Positions 16,517-26,638 of a stretch of DNA of 64,000 nucleotides are shown in pieces. The notes below the pieces were generated by a model. That model made no database searches. It had not been told where the DNA came from and saw nothing but the letters and a program-made list of their open reading frames with translations. The DNA is from Parablautia intestinalis (GTDB taxonomy: Bacteria > Bacillota > Clostridia > Lachnospirales > Lachnospiraceae), in NCBI GenBank assembly GCA_003612395.1, contig RAYQ01000009.1, positions 116,032 to 180,031 on the forward strand. Reading direction: 5' to 3'. Within the stretch, counting starts at the first letter, position 1. Each line of letters opens with the position of its first letter. The translations under genes and the position numbers were made by a program.

Positions 16517-19072
16517 ATGGATATTCAGGATAAAGCGGGAAACCGCACAAGACATTTTCTGATCGGGAGTTTCACTCTTCTTCTGCTCGTAAGTACCTGC
16601 GCTTTTTTATACCTGGGATACTATACGAGCAGTGCAAGCAAGGAGTCTATCGACAAAGTGGGCAGCATGTATATGGCAGGCATAAATAAACAGCTTTCCG
16701 CGCATTTCAGAACCCTTATGACCCTAAAACTGGAGCAGGCTGAAACAGTTGTTGAGGTTGTTTCAACAGATACCGAGAACGCTGATGAATTATACCAGGA
16801 ATTAATTTACCGAATCCATATCAGGGGCTTTAATTATCTTGCTCTTTGCTCGCAAAGCGGCGATCTGGAAATGCTCTACGGTGAACAAATCTATCTTGCT
16901 GATCCTGAACCTTTCTACGATTCTTTAAGGAAGAATGAAGAGAAGATTGCAATAGGTAAAGATGAATCCGGTAACGAAGTGGTTTTGTTTGGCATTAACG
17001 CAGACTATCCTATGAAAAGCGGGCAGCAAAGCATGGCATTGGTTGCCGCCCTTCCTATAGAATACATTGAAAAGATGCTTGAGACGGATGTATCCGATGA
17101 TCTGGTATACACACATATTATCCGGACAGACGGCAGCTTTATTTCAAGCGCCATCAGTAAGGATTATTCAGACTATTTTACCAGCCTCTATGAACGGTAC
17201 ACGGATGATTCTCCTGAGAAGATAGAGACCTACATTGACTCTCTCTCTACCGCTATGCAAAACAAGGAAGACTATTCTGTTATTCTGGAACTGGGCGGCA
17301 GCAGAGAACTGATATACTGCACCCTGCTCCCTTACTCAGAATGGCATCTGATCATTGTTCTTCCTTTTGGCGCATTAAATCAGACAGTGGAAAGCTTAAA
17401 CCGTGACACTACAATTGCTACCATACTGGTTTTTAGCCTTATTCTCCTTATGCTGCTGATTATATTCTATATTTACTACAAAGCAAGCGGGCGGCAGATG
17501 CTTGCTTTGGAAGCAGCCAGGCAGGAAGCCATTCAGGCAACTAAGGCCAAGAGCGAATTTCTTTCAAACATGAGCCATGATATCCGTACTCCTATGAATG
17601 CAATCGTGGGTATGACGGCAATTGCAACCACACACATTGATGATATTGAGCATGTGCAGCACTGCCTTAAAAAAATAGCTTTGTCCAGTAAGCACCTGCT
17701 TGGTCTTATCAACGATGTACTGGATATGTCAAAAATCGAAAGCGGAAAGCTTACATTGACAGAAGAACGAATTTCTCTGCGGGAAGTATCAGATGCGGTT
17801 GTTAGCATTGTGCAGCCTCAAATTAAAAGTAAAAATCAAAATTTTAGTGTCCACATTGACAATATTACAGCCGAAGAGGTCTATTGCGACAGTGTGCGTT
17901 TAAATCAGATCCTCTTAAACCTGCTCTCTAACGCCATTAAATATACGCAGGAAAACGGCACCATAGAATTGTCCCTGTATCAGGAGGACGCACCGCTGCC
18001 CGGCAAAGAAAACTTTATCCGGACACATATTAAGGTAAAGGATAATGGAATAGGCATGACGCCCGAATTTATGGAGCACATTTTTGATTCCTATTCCAGG
18101 GCAGATACGAAGCGCGTACAGAAATCCGAGGGTGCAGGACTCGGCATGGCAATTACCAAGTATATTGTAAGCGCCATGAATGGAACCATTAATGTGGAAA
18201 GTGTGCTGGATAAAGGTAGTGAATTCCATGTAATTCTGGATTTGGAAAAGGCCAATGAGCAGGAAATTGATATGGTACTTCCCCCCTGGAAGATGCTGGT
18301 GGTAGATGATGATGAAATATTGTGCCGTACAGCTGTTGATACACTTAAATCCATCGGTATACAAGCTGATTGGACGCAGAGCGGAAAGCAGGCCATAGAA
18401 ATGGTAAAGCATCATCACCAGATGCGGGATGAATATCAAATTGTTCTTTTGGATTGGAAACTTCCGGAACAAGACGGTATTTCAATTGCCAGACAGATGC
18501 TGCAAATTACGGACATGCCGATTATCCTGATTTCGGCATATGACTGGGGTGAATTCGAAGCGGAGGCAATAGCCGCAGGTATTACCGGATTTATTTCAAA
18601 GCCGTTATTTAAATCAACTTTATTTCACGGCTTAAAGAAATATATGCATTTTCTGGAAACTCAGGACAGCACTGGTATAGACATGGATTTAGCCGGACAC
18701 AACATTCTGGTTGCGGAAGATAATGATTTAAACTGGGAGATCTTAAATGAACTCTTATCAGATTTTGGCATGAACCTTGACTGGGCTGAAAATGGACAAC
18801 TTTGTTTCGAAAAGTTCCGCTCCTCTGCACCAGGATATTATGCCGCCATACTGATGGATATTCGAATGCCTGTTATGAACGGCATTGAATCTGCACAGGC
18901 AATCCGCGCATCAGACCATCCGGATGCCCAAAAGATTCCCATTATAGCAATGACAGCAGATGCCTTCTCAGAAGACGTACAGCGGTGTCTGGACAGCGGA
19001 ATGAATGCTCATACCGCAAAGCCGGTCAACCTTGATGAAGTTATTTCCCTGCTCAAAAAGTTCATCCTGTAA
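16517..19072 (+). CDS. Hybrid sensor histidine kinase with two receiver domains
   Basis: An 851-residue membrane protein. A transmembrane segment (about 15-35), an extracytoplasmic sensor region to about 295, a second segment (about 296-320), a HisKA domain with MSHDIRTPMNAIVG (His354), a HATPase domain with LLSNAIKYT and GAGLGMAITK, then receiver 1 (about 592-710, phospho-Asp in LLDWKLPEQDG) and receiver 2 (about 728-850, Asp in LMDIRMPVMNG). No DNA-binding output or Hpt domain is present or adjacent, so the partner is elsewhere. AGGAGG precedes the ATG. Signal and target are unknown. Confidence 0.9.
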   Translation: MDIQDKAGNRTRHFLIGSFTLLLLVSTCAFLYLGYYTSSASKESIDKVGSMYMAGINKQLSAHFRTLMTLKLEQAETVVEVVSTDTENADELYQELIYRIHIRGFNYLALCSQSGDLEMLYGEQIYLADPEPFYDSLRKNEEKIAIGKDESGNEVVLFGINADYPMKSGQQSMALVAALPIEYIEKMLETDVSDDLVYTHIIRTDGSFISSAISKDYSDYFTSLYERYTDDSPEKIETYIDSLSTAMQNKEDYSVILELGGSRELIYCTLLPYSEWHLIIVLPFGALNQTVESLNRDTTIATILVFSLILLMLLIIFYIYYKASGRQMLALEAARQEAIQATKAKSEFLSNMSHDIRTPMNAIVGMTAIATTHIDDIEHVQHCLKKIALSSKHLLGLINDVLDMSKIESGKLTLTEERISLREVSDAVVSIVQPQIKSKNQNFSVHIDNITAEEVYCDSVRLNQILLNLLSNAIKYTQENGTIELSLYQEDAPLPGKENFIRTHIKVKDNGIGMTPEFMEHIFDSYSRADTKRVQKSEGAGLGMAITKYIVSAMNGTINVESVLDKGSEFHVILDLEKANEQEIDMVLPPWKMLVVDDDEILCRTAVDTLKSIGIQADWTQSGKQAIEMVKHHHQMRDEYQIVLLDWKLPEQDGISIARQMLQITDMPIILISAYDWGEFEAEAIAAGITGFISKPLFKSTLFHGLKKYMHFLETQDSTGIDMDLAGHNILVAEDNDLNWEILNELLSDFGMNLDWAENGQLCFEKFRSSAPGYYAAILMDIRMPVMNGIESAQAIRASDHPDAQKIPIIAMTADAFSEDVQRCLDSGMNAHTAKPVNLDEVISLLKKFIL

Positions 19073-19109
19073 TATCTGGCATACTGTTCGATATATAGGC
19101 CTTTCAATA

Positions 19110-19136
19110 GAACAGACCAACGGGATTGGTCTGTTC
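19110..19136 (+). terminator. Stem-loop after the hybrid kinase
   Basis: A perfect 11-bp stem GAACAGACCAA/TTGGTCTGTTC with a 5-nt loop, followed by CTCTTTGG. The T-tract is weak, so efficiency is uncertain. Confidence 0.6.
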
Positions 19137-19237
19137 CTCTTTGGTCCGTGCGGGACGCCGCTGGGCAGCATCCTCGCATCAGCCGCCAAATGGACAGTGG
19201 ACTAGCCGGCTGTCGCCCGGCTTTGCCCGCGGGAACC

Positions 19238-19313
19238 AAACGCCGACAAGCTTCGCGAGTCGCCTTATTGTAATCAAACGCTGCCACGCTTTGCGAGACA
19301 GCTTATTGCATGA
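19238..19313 (+). repeat. Tandem pair of 38-nt hairpin repeat units
   Basis: Two units (19238-19275 and 19276-19313), each starting AAACGC and ending CTTATTG. The first folds CGAC...GTCG around AGCTTCGCG; the second folds CTG...CAG around CGC-TTT-GCG. Further copies are at 23455-23530 and 27945-28020, with single ones at 49504-49541 and 58671-58711. Confidence 0.75.
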
Positions 19314-19316
19314 AAT

Positions 19317-19354
19317 AAGAACGGATTTGAGTATCTCTACCCAAATCCGTTCTT
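19317..19354. terminator. Bidirectional stem-loop after oppA
   Basis: A 13-bp perfect stem AAGAACGGATTTG/CAAATCCGTTCTT with a 12-nt loop, about 65 bp beyond the oppA stop. T-tracts are short on both sides. Confidence 0.6.
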
Positions 19355-19420
19355 TAACATCTGTATATATTACAAATATATGCTCAAGCTGTTTTGATCT
19401 GTCTGTATTCCCTGCTTACT

Positions 19421-21163
19421 TTATTCAGCGATATCTGCATACATGAAGTACCAGTATCCATAAGGTGAATGCCAGGAACCTGTAATCTTATCACTTTGTA
19501 ACCAGAAGTCATTGTAGTAAGCAACCGGAATACATCCTGTTTCTTCCATAAGAATATCTTCTGCTGTATGCAGTGCTTCGGAACGCTCTGCAGCGTCAAG
19601 TGTTGTTCTGGATGTCTCCATAGCTGCATCATAATCTGCATTGTTGAATTTACCATCATTGTTTCCGTTTGTAGAGTATAACAGGTCTAACATATTGGAA
19701 GGATCACTGTAATCGCCAACCCAGCCGTTACGTGCGGAATCATAGTCGCCGTTACGACGCATAGGTGTGAAGCTTGCCCATTCTACGATATCTACTGTAA
19801 GGTCAATACCAAGCTCTCCCCAAGCCTGCTGTAAGTACTCAGCTACAACTTTGTGATAACCTGCATCATTTGTTGAGTAGGAAATAGAAGGGAATCCTTC
19901 GCCATCTGGATAACCTGCATCAGCAAGAAGCTTCTTTGCTTCCTCTACGTTAGCTTCATGGTTTGTAACATCAATGTAAGGCTGTCCGCCGTTTGCATTG
20001 TCCACGAACTGGCTGCCGTCTGTATCAATCCAGCCAGGGCCCATGAAATTGCTTGCCGCTGTATATGTGCCCTGCATCAAAGTGCCTGCTACATATTCAC
20101 GGTCAATAGCAAGGCTAAGTGCCTTACGTACCAGAGGATCATTAAACGGCTCTCTTTGTGTATTAAGACTTAAGTAATATGTACCAATGATAGGATCTAC
20201 ATAGAAATCAGCATTTCCCTCTAAAGAAGGAATTTCCTCTGTAGGCACATCCTTGATGAAAAGGACTTCGCCAGTCTGGTATGCGCTGTAAGAAGCATTA
20301 GCATCCTCAATCAGGTTCCACTTGATACCGTCAAGCTTGATTGCATCTGCGTTCCAGTAGTTAGGATTCTTGCTCATAAGAATATAAGATCCGGGTACCC
20401 ACTCTGATACATAGAAAGGACCATTGGAAATATAGGTCTCAGCTGAAGTTGCCCATGCATCACCGTTTGCTTCGATTGTTGCCTGCTGTACAGGGCTTAA
20501 AGTAGCAAATGCTGCAAGGCTGCCAAAATAGGAGCAGGGAGCATTTAAGGTAACAACCAGTGTACTGTCATCCTGTGCTACTACCTGAAGGGCATCTAAA
20601 TCACCTGTGATTGCCTTGTCATAACCTTCTACCATAGCCAATACTGTCTCAGCATAAGGAGCTGCTACCATAGGATCACATACTCTCTTCCAGCTGTAAA
20701 CAAAATCATTTGCTGTAAGGTCAGTGCCATCAGACCACTTTAATCCATCTCTTAAATGGAAAGTCCATGTAAGACCATCCTCGCTTGTCTCCCAGGTTTC
20801 TGCCTGGCCGGGAGCTAACTTACCGTCCTGATCTACTGTCAGGAGACATTCAAAAGAATGAAGCAGCATATTGCCGCCATCTACCGCACTGTTAAGTGCA
20901 GGATCAATTGTCTCAGGGTCAGGTCCTACCTGAACGGACAGGATCTTCTCTCCACTTGCTGTAGCAGGTGCCTCAGCACCTTCATCACTGCTGTCTGTGC
21001 TTTCAGCTGCATCTGCTGCGTCAGCCGCATCATCACCTTCTGTGGTTTCTGCTGCATCTGTACTCTCAGCTGCATCATTGCTGTCGGTATTACCACCGCC
21101 GCAGGCTGTCAGACCGAAAACCATAGTAACTGCCAACATAAGGGCGATTACTCTTTTCTTCAT
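19421..21163 (-). CDS. Oligopeptide-binding lipoprotein (OppA/DppA type)
   Basis: A 580-residue family 5 solute-binding protein. The N-terminus MKKRVIALMLAVTMVFG with lipobox L-T-A-C is a lipoprotein signal; residues 25-70 are an Asp/Glu/Ala-rich linker; the mature part has the family hallmarks (DPETIDPALNSA near the start, LTWTFHLRDGLKWSDG, FVYSWKRVCDP). It is the last gene of the peptide transporter operon, separated from the last ATPase gene by 264 bp that hold strong hairpins and its own -35-like TTGACA (21247-21252). AGGAGG precedes the ATG. Confidence 0.93.
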   Translation of the reverse strand: MKKRVIALMLAVTMVFGLTACGGGNTDSNDAAESTDAAETTEGDDAADAADAAESTDSSDEGAEAPATASGEKILSVQVGPDPETIDPALNSAVDGGNMLLHSFECLLTVDQDGKLAPGQAETWETSEDGLTWTFHLRDGLKWSDGTDLTANDFVYSWKRVCDPMVAAPYAETVLAMVEGYDKAITGDLDALQVVAQDDSTLVVTLNAPCSYFGSLAAFATLSPVQQATIEANGDAWATSAETYISNGPFYVSEWVPGSYILMSKNPNYWNADAIKLDGIKWNLIEDANASYSAYQTGEVLFIKDVPTEEIPSLEGNADFYVDPIIGTYYLSLNTQREPFNDPLVRKALSLAIDREYVAGTLMQGTYTAASNFMGPGWIDTDGSQFVDNANGGQPYIDVTNHEANVEEAKKLLADAGYPDGEGFPSISYSTNDAGYHKVVAEYLQQAWGELGIDLTVDIVEWASFTPMRRNGDYDSARNGWVGDYSDPSNMLDLLYSTNGNNDGKFNNADYDAAMETSRTTLDAAERSEALHTAEDILMEETGCIPVAYYNDFWLQSDKITGSWHSPYGYWYFMYADIAE

Positions 21164-21270
21164 AACTTTTCCTCCTCTTTAAATTTTTTATTTAACAAAT
21201 ACAGACTTTTTAACGTCTATATTGGTTTACCACATTTTATAGATCTTGTCAACAATAATTCCTTTTTGAA

Positions 21271-21424
21271 CGCTATATGCGTAACAGTTCAGCCTTGCTG
21301 AACTGTTACATGCAAAATCCATTAAAATCGCCTTCTGCGATGGGATTTTGCACTCTTGTATCACTTTCTCACGGTCTGTGCAGTTAATGCACAGACCTGG
21401 CTGAATAGTTACCTATATGCGCCA
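21271..21424. repeat. Structured intergenic element of about 150 bp
   Basis: Three successive hairpins: GTAACAGTTCAG/CTGAACTGTTAC (21281-21309), GCAAAATCCAT pairing with ATGGGATTTTGC (about 21312-21352), and GGTCTGTGCA/TGCACAGACC (21373-21397). The ends are imperfect inverted copies of each other (CGCTATATGCGTAAC on the left and GTTACCTATATGCGCC on the right). It lies between the last ATPase gene and oppA. It looks like a mobile, MITE-like repeat or a processing element. Confidence 0.65.
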
Positions 21425-21427
21425 TAA

Positions 21428-22417
21428 TCAGTTCAATCTGTCAATATGATGGCAGGCCGCATAATGATTGTTTTCTACCTCCTGCCACATGGGAATCTCC
21501 TGCGCACATCTTTCGTCCGCATAAGGGCATCTGGTACGGAACCTGCAGCCTGACGGAGGATTTAAAGGACTTGGCACATCTCCCTCAAGCACAATACGCT
21601 TACTTGCCTTCGCCGCTTTCGGGTCCGCAATGGGAATAGCAGATATCAGGCTTCTTGTGTATGGATGTAAGGGACGGGTAATCAGCTCATAGCTGTCCGC
21701 AAGTTCCACCATCCTGCCTAAATACATAACGCCAATCCTGTTGGAAATATGTTTTACAGCAGACAGATCATGGGCAATAAAAAGATAGGTAAGCCCCATT
21801 TCCGCCTGTAAGTCTTCAAACATATTGATAACCTGTGCCTGAATGGAAACATCCAGCGCGGAAATCGGTTCGTCACAGACGATAAATTCCGGCTTTACTG
21901 CAAGAGCTCTCGCAATTCCCACTCTCTGGCGCTGCCCGCCTGAAAACTCATGAGGATACCGGTTAGCGTGTTCCGAGTTAAGGCCCACACGTCTTAGCAT
22001 TTCTATGATGAGTTCATATCTTTCCTGCTTATTTGCCGCCATTTTATGAACGTCAATAGCCTCCCCCACAATATCCCCTACTGTCATACGGGGGTCAAGA
22101 CTCGCATACGGATCCTGAAATACGATCTGCATTCTTTTGCGGTAAGGAAGCATATGGGAATAAATTTTCTTTTCCACATCAAAGATTACATCCCCGTCAA
22201 AGACAAATCTTCCGCCTGTCGGCTCGTAAAGGCGAAGCAGTGTACGTCCCGTAGTGGTCTTCCCACAGCCGGATTCCCCCACAAGCCCTAAGGTTTCCCC
22301 CCTTTCAATTGAAAAGGAAACATCATCTACAGCCTGAATATATTTTTTATTTTTACCATAACCGCCTGCCGGAAAATACTGTTGTAAATGATCAACCTGG
22401 ACTAATTTTTCACTCAT
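21428..22417 (-). CDS. Peptide ABC transporter ATPase (OppF/DppF type)
   Basis: A 329-residue ABC ATPase: Walker [13 protein letters not shown] (about residues 47-58), signature [15 protein letters not shown], Walker [13 protein letters not shown], and the C-terminal oligopeptide-transporter extension with a Cys-rich motif [14 protein letters not shown] that in this family can bind an Fe-S cluster. It overlaps the previous ATPase gene by 8 bp, so the two are coupled. It powers uptake with the 22410-23411 subunit. Confidence 0.93.
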   Translation of the reverse strand: MSEKLVQVDHLQQYFPAGGYGKNKKYIQAVDDVSFSIERGETLGLVGESGCGKTTTGRTLLRLYEPTGGRFVFDGDVIFDVEKKIYSHMLPYRKRMQIVFQDPYASLDPRMTVGDIVGEAIDVHKMAANKQERYELIIEMLRRVGLNSEHANRYPHEFSGGQRQRVGIARALAVKPEFIVCDEPISALDVSIQAQVINMFEDLQAEMGLTYLFIAHDLSAVKHISNRIGVMYLGRMVELADSYELITRPLHPYTRSLISAIPIADPKAAKASKRIVLEGDVPSPLNPPSGCRFRTRCPYADERCAQEIPMWQEVENNHYAACHHIDRLN

Positions 22418-23411
22418 TTGCGGCTCCTTTCTCCATTTCTTCCTTCTGGTTCAGCCAGCACTGGGTATAATGGACTCTCCCGAAATTCGTAACAGGGGGC
22501 ATTTCCCGCAGGCAAATCTTCATACATTCCTCACATCTGGGTGCAAAAGGACAGCCTTTGGGCGGATTTAAAAGATCAACCGGCGTTCCTTCAATTGGAA
22601 TCAGCCTTTCATGCTCCTTCGTATCAATTCTGGGAATAGAGCGGATTAATCCTTTGGTATACTGATGCTTCGGGTTATAGAAAATATCATCCGCTGTGCC
22701 GTACTCTACTACCTTTCCGGCATACATAACCGCAATCCTCTCACACATGCTGGCTACCACCCCAAGATCGTGGGTAATCATGATAATTGCCATGCCAAGT
22801 TTGTCCTTAAGCTCCATCATCAGCTCTAAAATCTGTGCCTGAATAGTAACGTCAAGGGCTGTGGTAGGTTCATCCGCAATCAAAAGCTTGGGCTCGCAGG
22901 CAAGGGCTATTGCAATCATGACACGCTGCCGCATACCTCCGGAAAGCTCATGAGGATACTGCTTTAATCTTTTTAAAGGTTCATTAATCCCTACAAGCTC
23001 AAGGAGCTCCTTAGCCCTCTCCTTAGCCTGGACTTTATTTTTGTCCGTATGAAGCAGAATTGCTTCCATAATCTGATTTCCAATTGTGTAAACAGGGTTT
23101 AAGCTGGTCATAGGATCCTGGAAAATAATGGAAATTTCGTTGCCTCTTATTTCCCGCATTTCCTTATCGCTCATCTGGTCAATCTGGTGTCCGTTGAACA
23201 TAAGACTGCCGCCAACCAGCTTACCGGGATGGGCGGTAAGTCCCATCAGGCTGTATGCTGTTACAGATTTGCCGGAACCGCTCTCACCTACAATTCCCAG
23301 CACTTCCCCTTCTCTTAAATGAATGGAGACATCATTTAACGCTTTCACCTCCCCCACAGGAGTGAAAAAAGAAAGCCGTTCATTTTTTATATCAACAAGA
23401 TATTCTGACAT
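22410..23411 (-). CDS. Peptide ABC transporter ATPase (OppD/DppD type)
   Basis: A 333-residue ABC ATPase with Walker [14 protein letters not shown], signature [15 protein letters not shown], Walker [13 protein letters not shown], and the C-terminal [14 protein letters not shown] cysteine motif of the Opp family. The gene lies 132 bp after the permease at 23544-24590; that gap carries a tandem pair of hairpin repeat units. It acts as a heterodimer with the OppF-type subunit. Confidence 0.93.
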   Translation of the reverse strand: MSEYLVDIKNERLSFFTPVGEVKALNDVSIHLREGEVLGIVGESGSGKSVTAYSLMGLTAHPGKLVGGSLMFNGHQIDQMSDKEMREIRGNEISIIFQDPMTSLNPVYTIGNQIMEAILLHTDKNKVQAKERAKELLELVGINEPLKRLKQYPHELSGGMRQRVMIAIALACEPKLLIADEPTTALDVTIQAQILELMMELKDKLGMAIIMITHDLGVVASMCERIAVMYAGKVVEYGTADDIFYNPKHQYTKGLIRSIPRIDTKEHERLIPIEGTPVDLLNPPKGCPFAPRCEECMKICLREMPPVTNFGRVHYTQCWLNQKEEMEKGAANE

Positions 23412-23454
23412 AAATCCCTCATTTCCGCAAAGTGAACCTTGTTCGCCTTTGCTT

Positions 23455-23530
23455 TCGTTGCAATCAGTCGTCCCGCACAGCGGGGGCAGCGTTTGTTACA
23501 ATATGCTGGCTCATGAAGCGTGACAGCGCC
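23455..23530 (-). repeat. Tandem pair of hairpin repeat units inside the opp operon
   Basis: Read on the minus strand, two units follow each other: GGCGCTGTCACGCTTCATG... ending in ATTGTAAC, then AAACGCTGCCCCCGCTGTGC... ending in GATTGCAAC. The second has a perfect CCCGC-TGT-GCGGG stem. They match the pairs at 19238-19313 and 27945-28020 but in the opposite orientation. Confidence 0.7.
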
Positions 23531-23543
23531 TGCGTGCGTAGTA

Positions 23544-24590
23544 CTAGTTTTTTAATTTAGGGTCAAAGGCATCCCGAAGCCCATCTCCTAACAGATTAAA
23601 GCTCAATATTATCAGGCTGATTAAAAGTGCCGGAATAAACAAAAGATATGGGTATGTATTCATACCGTTAATCGCATCGCTTGCAAGACTCCCAAGGGAG
23701 GGAAGGGGAACCGCAACGCCCATTCCCAAAAAGCTTAGGAAACTTTCCGTAAAGATAGAGGAAGGAATCTGCAAAGTAGTGGTAACGATTAATGTCCCAA
23801 TGCAGTTGGTAAGGAGATGCCTTTTAATGATCTTCCCATTGCCTACCCCAAGGGCCCGCGCCGCCGTAACATATTCGCTCTCCTTTAGCGTAAGCACCTG
23901 GCTTCTGACCATTCTCGCCATACCAACCCAGTATAAAAGGGCAAATACAATGAAAATACTGATCAGGTTTTCACCCACCACGCCAACCCAGCCAAATCCG
24001 GGCACAGTCTTAAGATTACCAAGGGGCGCTTTCAGCGCAAAGGATAAAAGAACAATCAGCAGAATATCCGGTACCGTATAAATAATATCCACAATACGCA
24101 TCATAACAAGGTCCACCCACCCGCCAAAGAATGCGGCAATAGAACCGTAGGCCGAACCAATGATGAGGATAATGCCTGTTGCGATTAAGCCTACCAGGAG
24201 GGAAATACGGCTTCCCATCATGACACGGATGGCATAATCACGTCCCATTTTATCAGTTCCAAAAACATGGGGAAATACTTTCTCACCGGCGTCAATCCTG
24301 GCCTGCTCTTCCTCGGAATACTCCATGGGCCCTAAATTGTTTGCGCCTTTCATCTGATCCTTATAGGTATAGGGGTAAAAGGCAGGTACGATAAAGGAAA
24401 ATATCATAACCAGAATAATAACCGCCATACTTACCATAGCCACTTTATTCTTTACAAGACGGCGCATACCGTCCTTCCAGAAGCTCACGCTCTCCCGCAT
24501 GATAATCTGGCTCTGCTTTTCTTCCTCTGTTGCAGGCAGGAAATCCTCGGGGTTAAGTTTTAATTGAAAGCTGATTGGATTCTGTTTCAT
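23544..24590 (-). CDS. Peptide ABC transporter permease (OppC/DppC type)
   Basis: A 348-residue permease with an N-terminal cytoplasmic extension, a first transmembrane segment near residue 50, an external loop with FGTDKMGRDYAIRVMMGSR typical of OppC, and five further segments. The EAA-like loop ARALGVGNGKIIKRHLLTN contacts the ATPase. It starts 16 bp after the stop of the OppB-type permease. Confidence 0.93.
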   Translation of the reverse strand: MKQNPISFQLKLNPEDFLPATEEEKQSQIIMRESVSFWKDGMRRLVKNKVAMVSMAVIILVMIFSFIVPAFYPYTYKDQMKGANNLGPMEYSEEEQARIDAGEKVFPHVFGTDKMGRDYAIRVMMGSRISLLVGLIATGIILIIGSAYGSIAAFFGGWVDLVMMRIVDIIYTVPDILLIVLLSFALKAPLGNLKTVPGFGWVGVVGENLISIFIVFALLYWVGMARMVRSQVLTLKESEYVTAARALGVGNGKIIKRHLLTNCIGTLIVTTTLQIPSSIFTESFLSFLGMGVAVPLPSLGSLASDAINGMNTYPYLLFIPALLISLIILSFNLLGDGLRDAFDPKLKN

Positions 24591-24606
24591 ATTCGCCTTA
24601 AACTCC

Positions 24607-25524
24607 TTACTTTAATTTAATTCTGGGATCTACCATCTTATAAACAATATCAACCACCACATTCATAATAACAATCAATGTTGCAAGGAAAATCGTGGTA
24701 CCCATAATCAATGTATAGTCACGTCCGCTGATGGCGCTGATAAATTCTCCGCCAAGACCGGGAATGGTAAAGATCTTTTCCACCACAAAGCTTCCCGTCA
24801 CCGTGTAGGCAAGCATTGGTCCTACATAAGTGATAACCGGCAGGATAGCGTTTCTAAGGGCATGCTTAAACAAAATAAGAAATCCCGAAACACCTTTTGC
24901 TTTGGCAGTACGCATATAATCCTGCCCCAGAACGTCCAACATGGAAGAACGCATCAATCTCATAATATAAGCTGTAGGATAAAAGGACAGTGCCATGACA
25001 GGCATAACAAAATGTTTCCACGAAGACAATCCCACCGTAGGGAGCAGCATCAGTTTAACGCCAAAGAAATATAAAAGCAATGTACAAATTACGAAGCTTG
25101 GAACCGCAATACCGCAGGTAGCCACCACACTGATAAGGCTGTCAAGAAATTTCCCTCTCTTAAGGGCTGCAATACATCCCAGAGGAATACCAATGGTAAG
25201 CGCAACCAGGACCGTAAGGCCTCCTACTCTGGCCGATACGGGGAATTTCATCTTGATAATATCCATTACCGTACGTCCGCGCTGTTTCAGGCTGTCGCCA
25301 AAGTCTCCATGCAGCGCGTCCCCTATGTAAGTCAGGTACCGCTGGAACAATGGTTTATCCAGTCCGTACTTAGCCTCCAGGGCTGCCGTTGCCTGAGGAC
25401 TGATTGCTTTTTCCGAAAGGAAAGGTCCGCCCGGAACCATGTTCATCAGAAAAAACGTGATGGTAGCAACCGCCCAGATTGTGACAATTGCAAGACCGAT
25501 TCTTTTCGCAATATACTTTGCCAT
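24607..25524 (-). CDS. Peptide ABC transporter permease (OppB/DppB type)
   Basis: A 305-residue permease with six transmembrane segments, an N-terminal MAKYIAKRIGLAIVTIWAVA segment and an EAA-like loop (RTAKAKGVSGFLILFKHALR). The ATG at 25524 is preferred over a GTG at 25530 because AGAGG lies at the right distance. It is the first gene of the peptide uptake operon; a promoter with a consensus -35 lies at 25659-25688. Confidence 0.92.
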   Translation of the reverse strand: MAKYIAKRIGLAIVTIWAVATITFFLMNMVPGGPFLSEKAISPQATAALEAKYGLDKPLFQRYLTYIGDALHGDFGDSLKQRGRTVMDIIKMKFPVSARVGGLTVLVALTIGIPLGCIAALKRGKFLDSLISVVATCGIAVPSFVICTLLLYFFGVKLMLLPTVGLSSWKHFVMPVMALSFYPTAYIMRLMRSSMLDVLGQDYMRTAKAKGVSGFLILFKHALRNAILPVITYVGPMLAYTVTGSFVVEKIFTIPGLGGEFISAISGRDYTLIMGTTIFLATLIVIMNVVVDIVYKMVDPRIKLK

Positions 25525-25658
25525 ACTCACACCTCTTAATCCATATCAAACGCCGCCCTTTCCCGGCCGGCTTATTGACTACTAAAAAGAAAGAACCATA
25601 GTGTTTCTTCCTGTCAAACCCCCATCGTCCCTTCCCTTCATAACTCTAATACTTTACC

Positions 25659-25688
25659 ACTTTAACAAAAAACTACTGTATTTGTCAA
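25659..25688 (-). promoter_or_regulatory. Promoter of the peptide transporter operon
   Basis: On the minus strand a perfect TTGACA (25683-25688) is followed after 18 bp by TAAAGT (25659-25664). The leader to the first gene is about 130 nt. Confidence 0.6.
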
Positions 25689-25788
25689 TTCTATATTTAT
25701 ATTTTTTCTGCAAAAAAGGTTGCCATTTTGCAACAAAACCTGTTTTTTTGTCGTTATTTGTATATAAAGGGCCGTGCCCGTTTCCTTT

Positions 25789-26634
25789 TCAGGAGCGCAC
25801 AATCACCTGACCGGTGCATTCCATGACGGGATCCTCCCGCACAATTTCTCCCACGCTGTCTGCCGTAATGACACCCGACCTGGGATTTTTAACGGAAACA
25901 ATATGTCCCCGCACATCGGCTTCCACATCAGAATATTCAAAGGATAAATCCGTACCCTCCATCTGGCAGTTAATCAGCTTTAAGTTTTTGCAGTAGCACA
26001 GGGGCTGGGTTCCGATTATCCTGCAGTTAATCAGGGTAAGCCCTTCCGAAAACCATCCCAGATACTCTCCTTTCACAATACTGTCACGAACCGTTACGTT
26101 TCTGCTGTGCCAGAAAGCATCCTTCGTATCCAGATCGCAATCATCAATTTCCAGATTTTCCACATATTGAAAAGAATATTTTCCCTTCATCCTTACGCTG
26201 CAAAGCTTCACATTCCGGCTGTCCAGCAAAAGATACTCGGATGTAATGTCCGTATCCACAAGCGTAATGTCCTTTGACTTCCATCCAAACTCAGGTGAGA
26301 TGACCTCACAGCGTTCTAAACGGATTCCTTCACATTCACGCACAGCCTTGATCCCATTTAATGTACTGTCTGCAATTACGCCATCCTGCGCATACCAGAT
26401 AGCTGCCCTGGCCGTCTCGTCCATTACAGCTTTCTCCATGACAAATTTTCGCACATGCCAAAGAGGGTAACGCAGAGAAAAATGACATTCCCTTAACCTC
26501 ACATCCCTGGCCTCCTTCAGGGCGGACTCGCCGTCTGCCGGCCCCGCAAAGCTACAGTTTACCACGTCCGCATTCTGCAAATGATACAGTGCGCGTTCTT
26601 CATCAAATTGTTTTTCGTTAATACTTTCTCTCAT
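25789..26634 (-). CDS. DUF3737-family protein (right-handed beta-helix type)
   Basis: A 281-residue protein built from irregular repeats of about 20 residues with the pattern N/D-C-x-hydrophobic (for example ENLEIDDCDLDTKDAFWHSR, KNLKLINCQMEGTDL), as expected for a right-handed parallel beta-helix. It matches the DUF3737 family, whose function is unknown though members are sometimes annotated as predicted hydrolases. No signal peptide. The start is the ATG at 26634 with AGGAGG; it follows the methyltransferase stop by 4 bp, so the two are probably translated together. Confidence 0.8.
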   Translation of the reverse strand: MRESINEKQFDEERALYHLQNADVVNCSFAGPADGESALKEARDVRLRECHFSLRYPLWHVRKFVMEKAVMDETARAAIWYAQDGVIADSTLNGIKAVRECEGIRLERCEVISPEFGWKSKDITLVDTDITSEYLLLDSRNVKLCSVRMKGKYSFQYVENLEIDDCDLDTKDAFWHSRNVTVRDSIVKGEYLGWFSEGLTLINCRIIGTQPLCYCKNLKLINCQMEGTDLSFEYSDVEADVRGHIVSVKNPRSGVITADSVGEIVREDPVMECTGQVIVRS

Positions 26635-26638
26635 AGTC

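Larger units (their letters stand above)
19137..19420. other. Intergenic region with repeats between convergent genes
   Basis: No gene is supported. It holds a GC-rich stretch of unknown nature (19141-19237), a tandem pair of hairpin repeat units (19238-19313), and a stem-loop shared by the two convergent genes (19317-19354). Confidence 0.6.

Noticed and set aside
17915..18472. 185-codon minus-strand frame
   Set aside because: It is the complement of the hybrid histidine kinase gene, which has clear domains.
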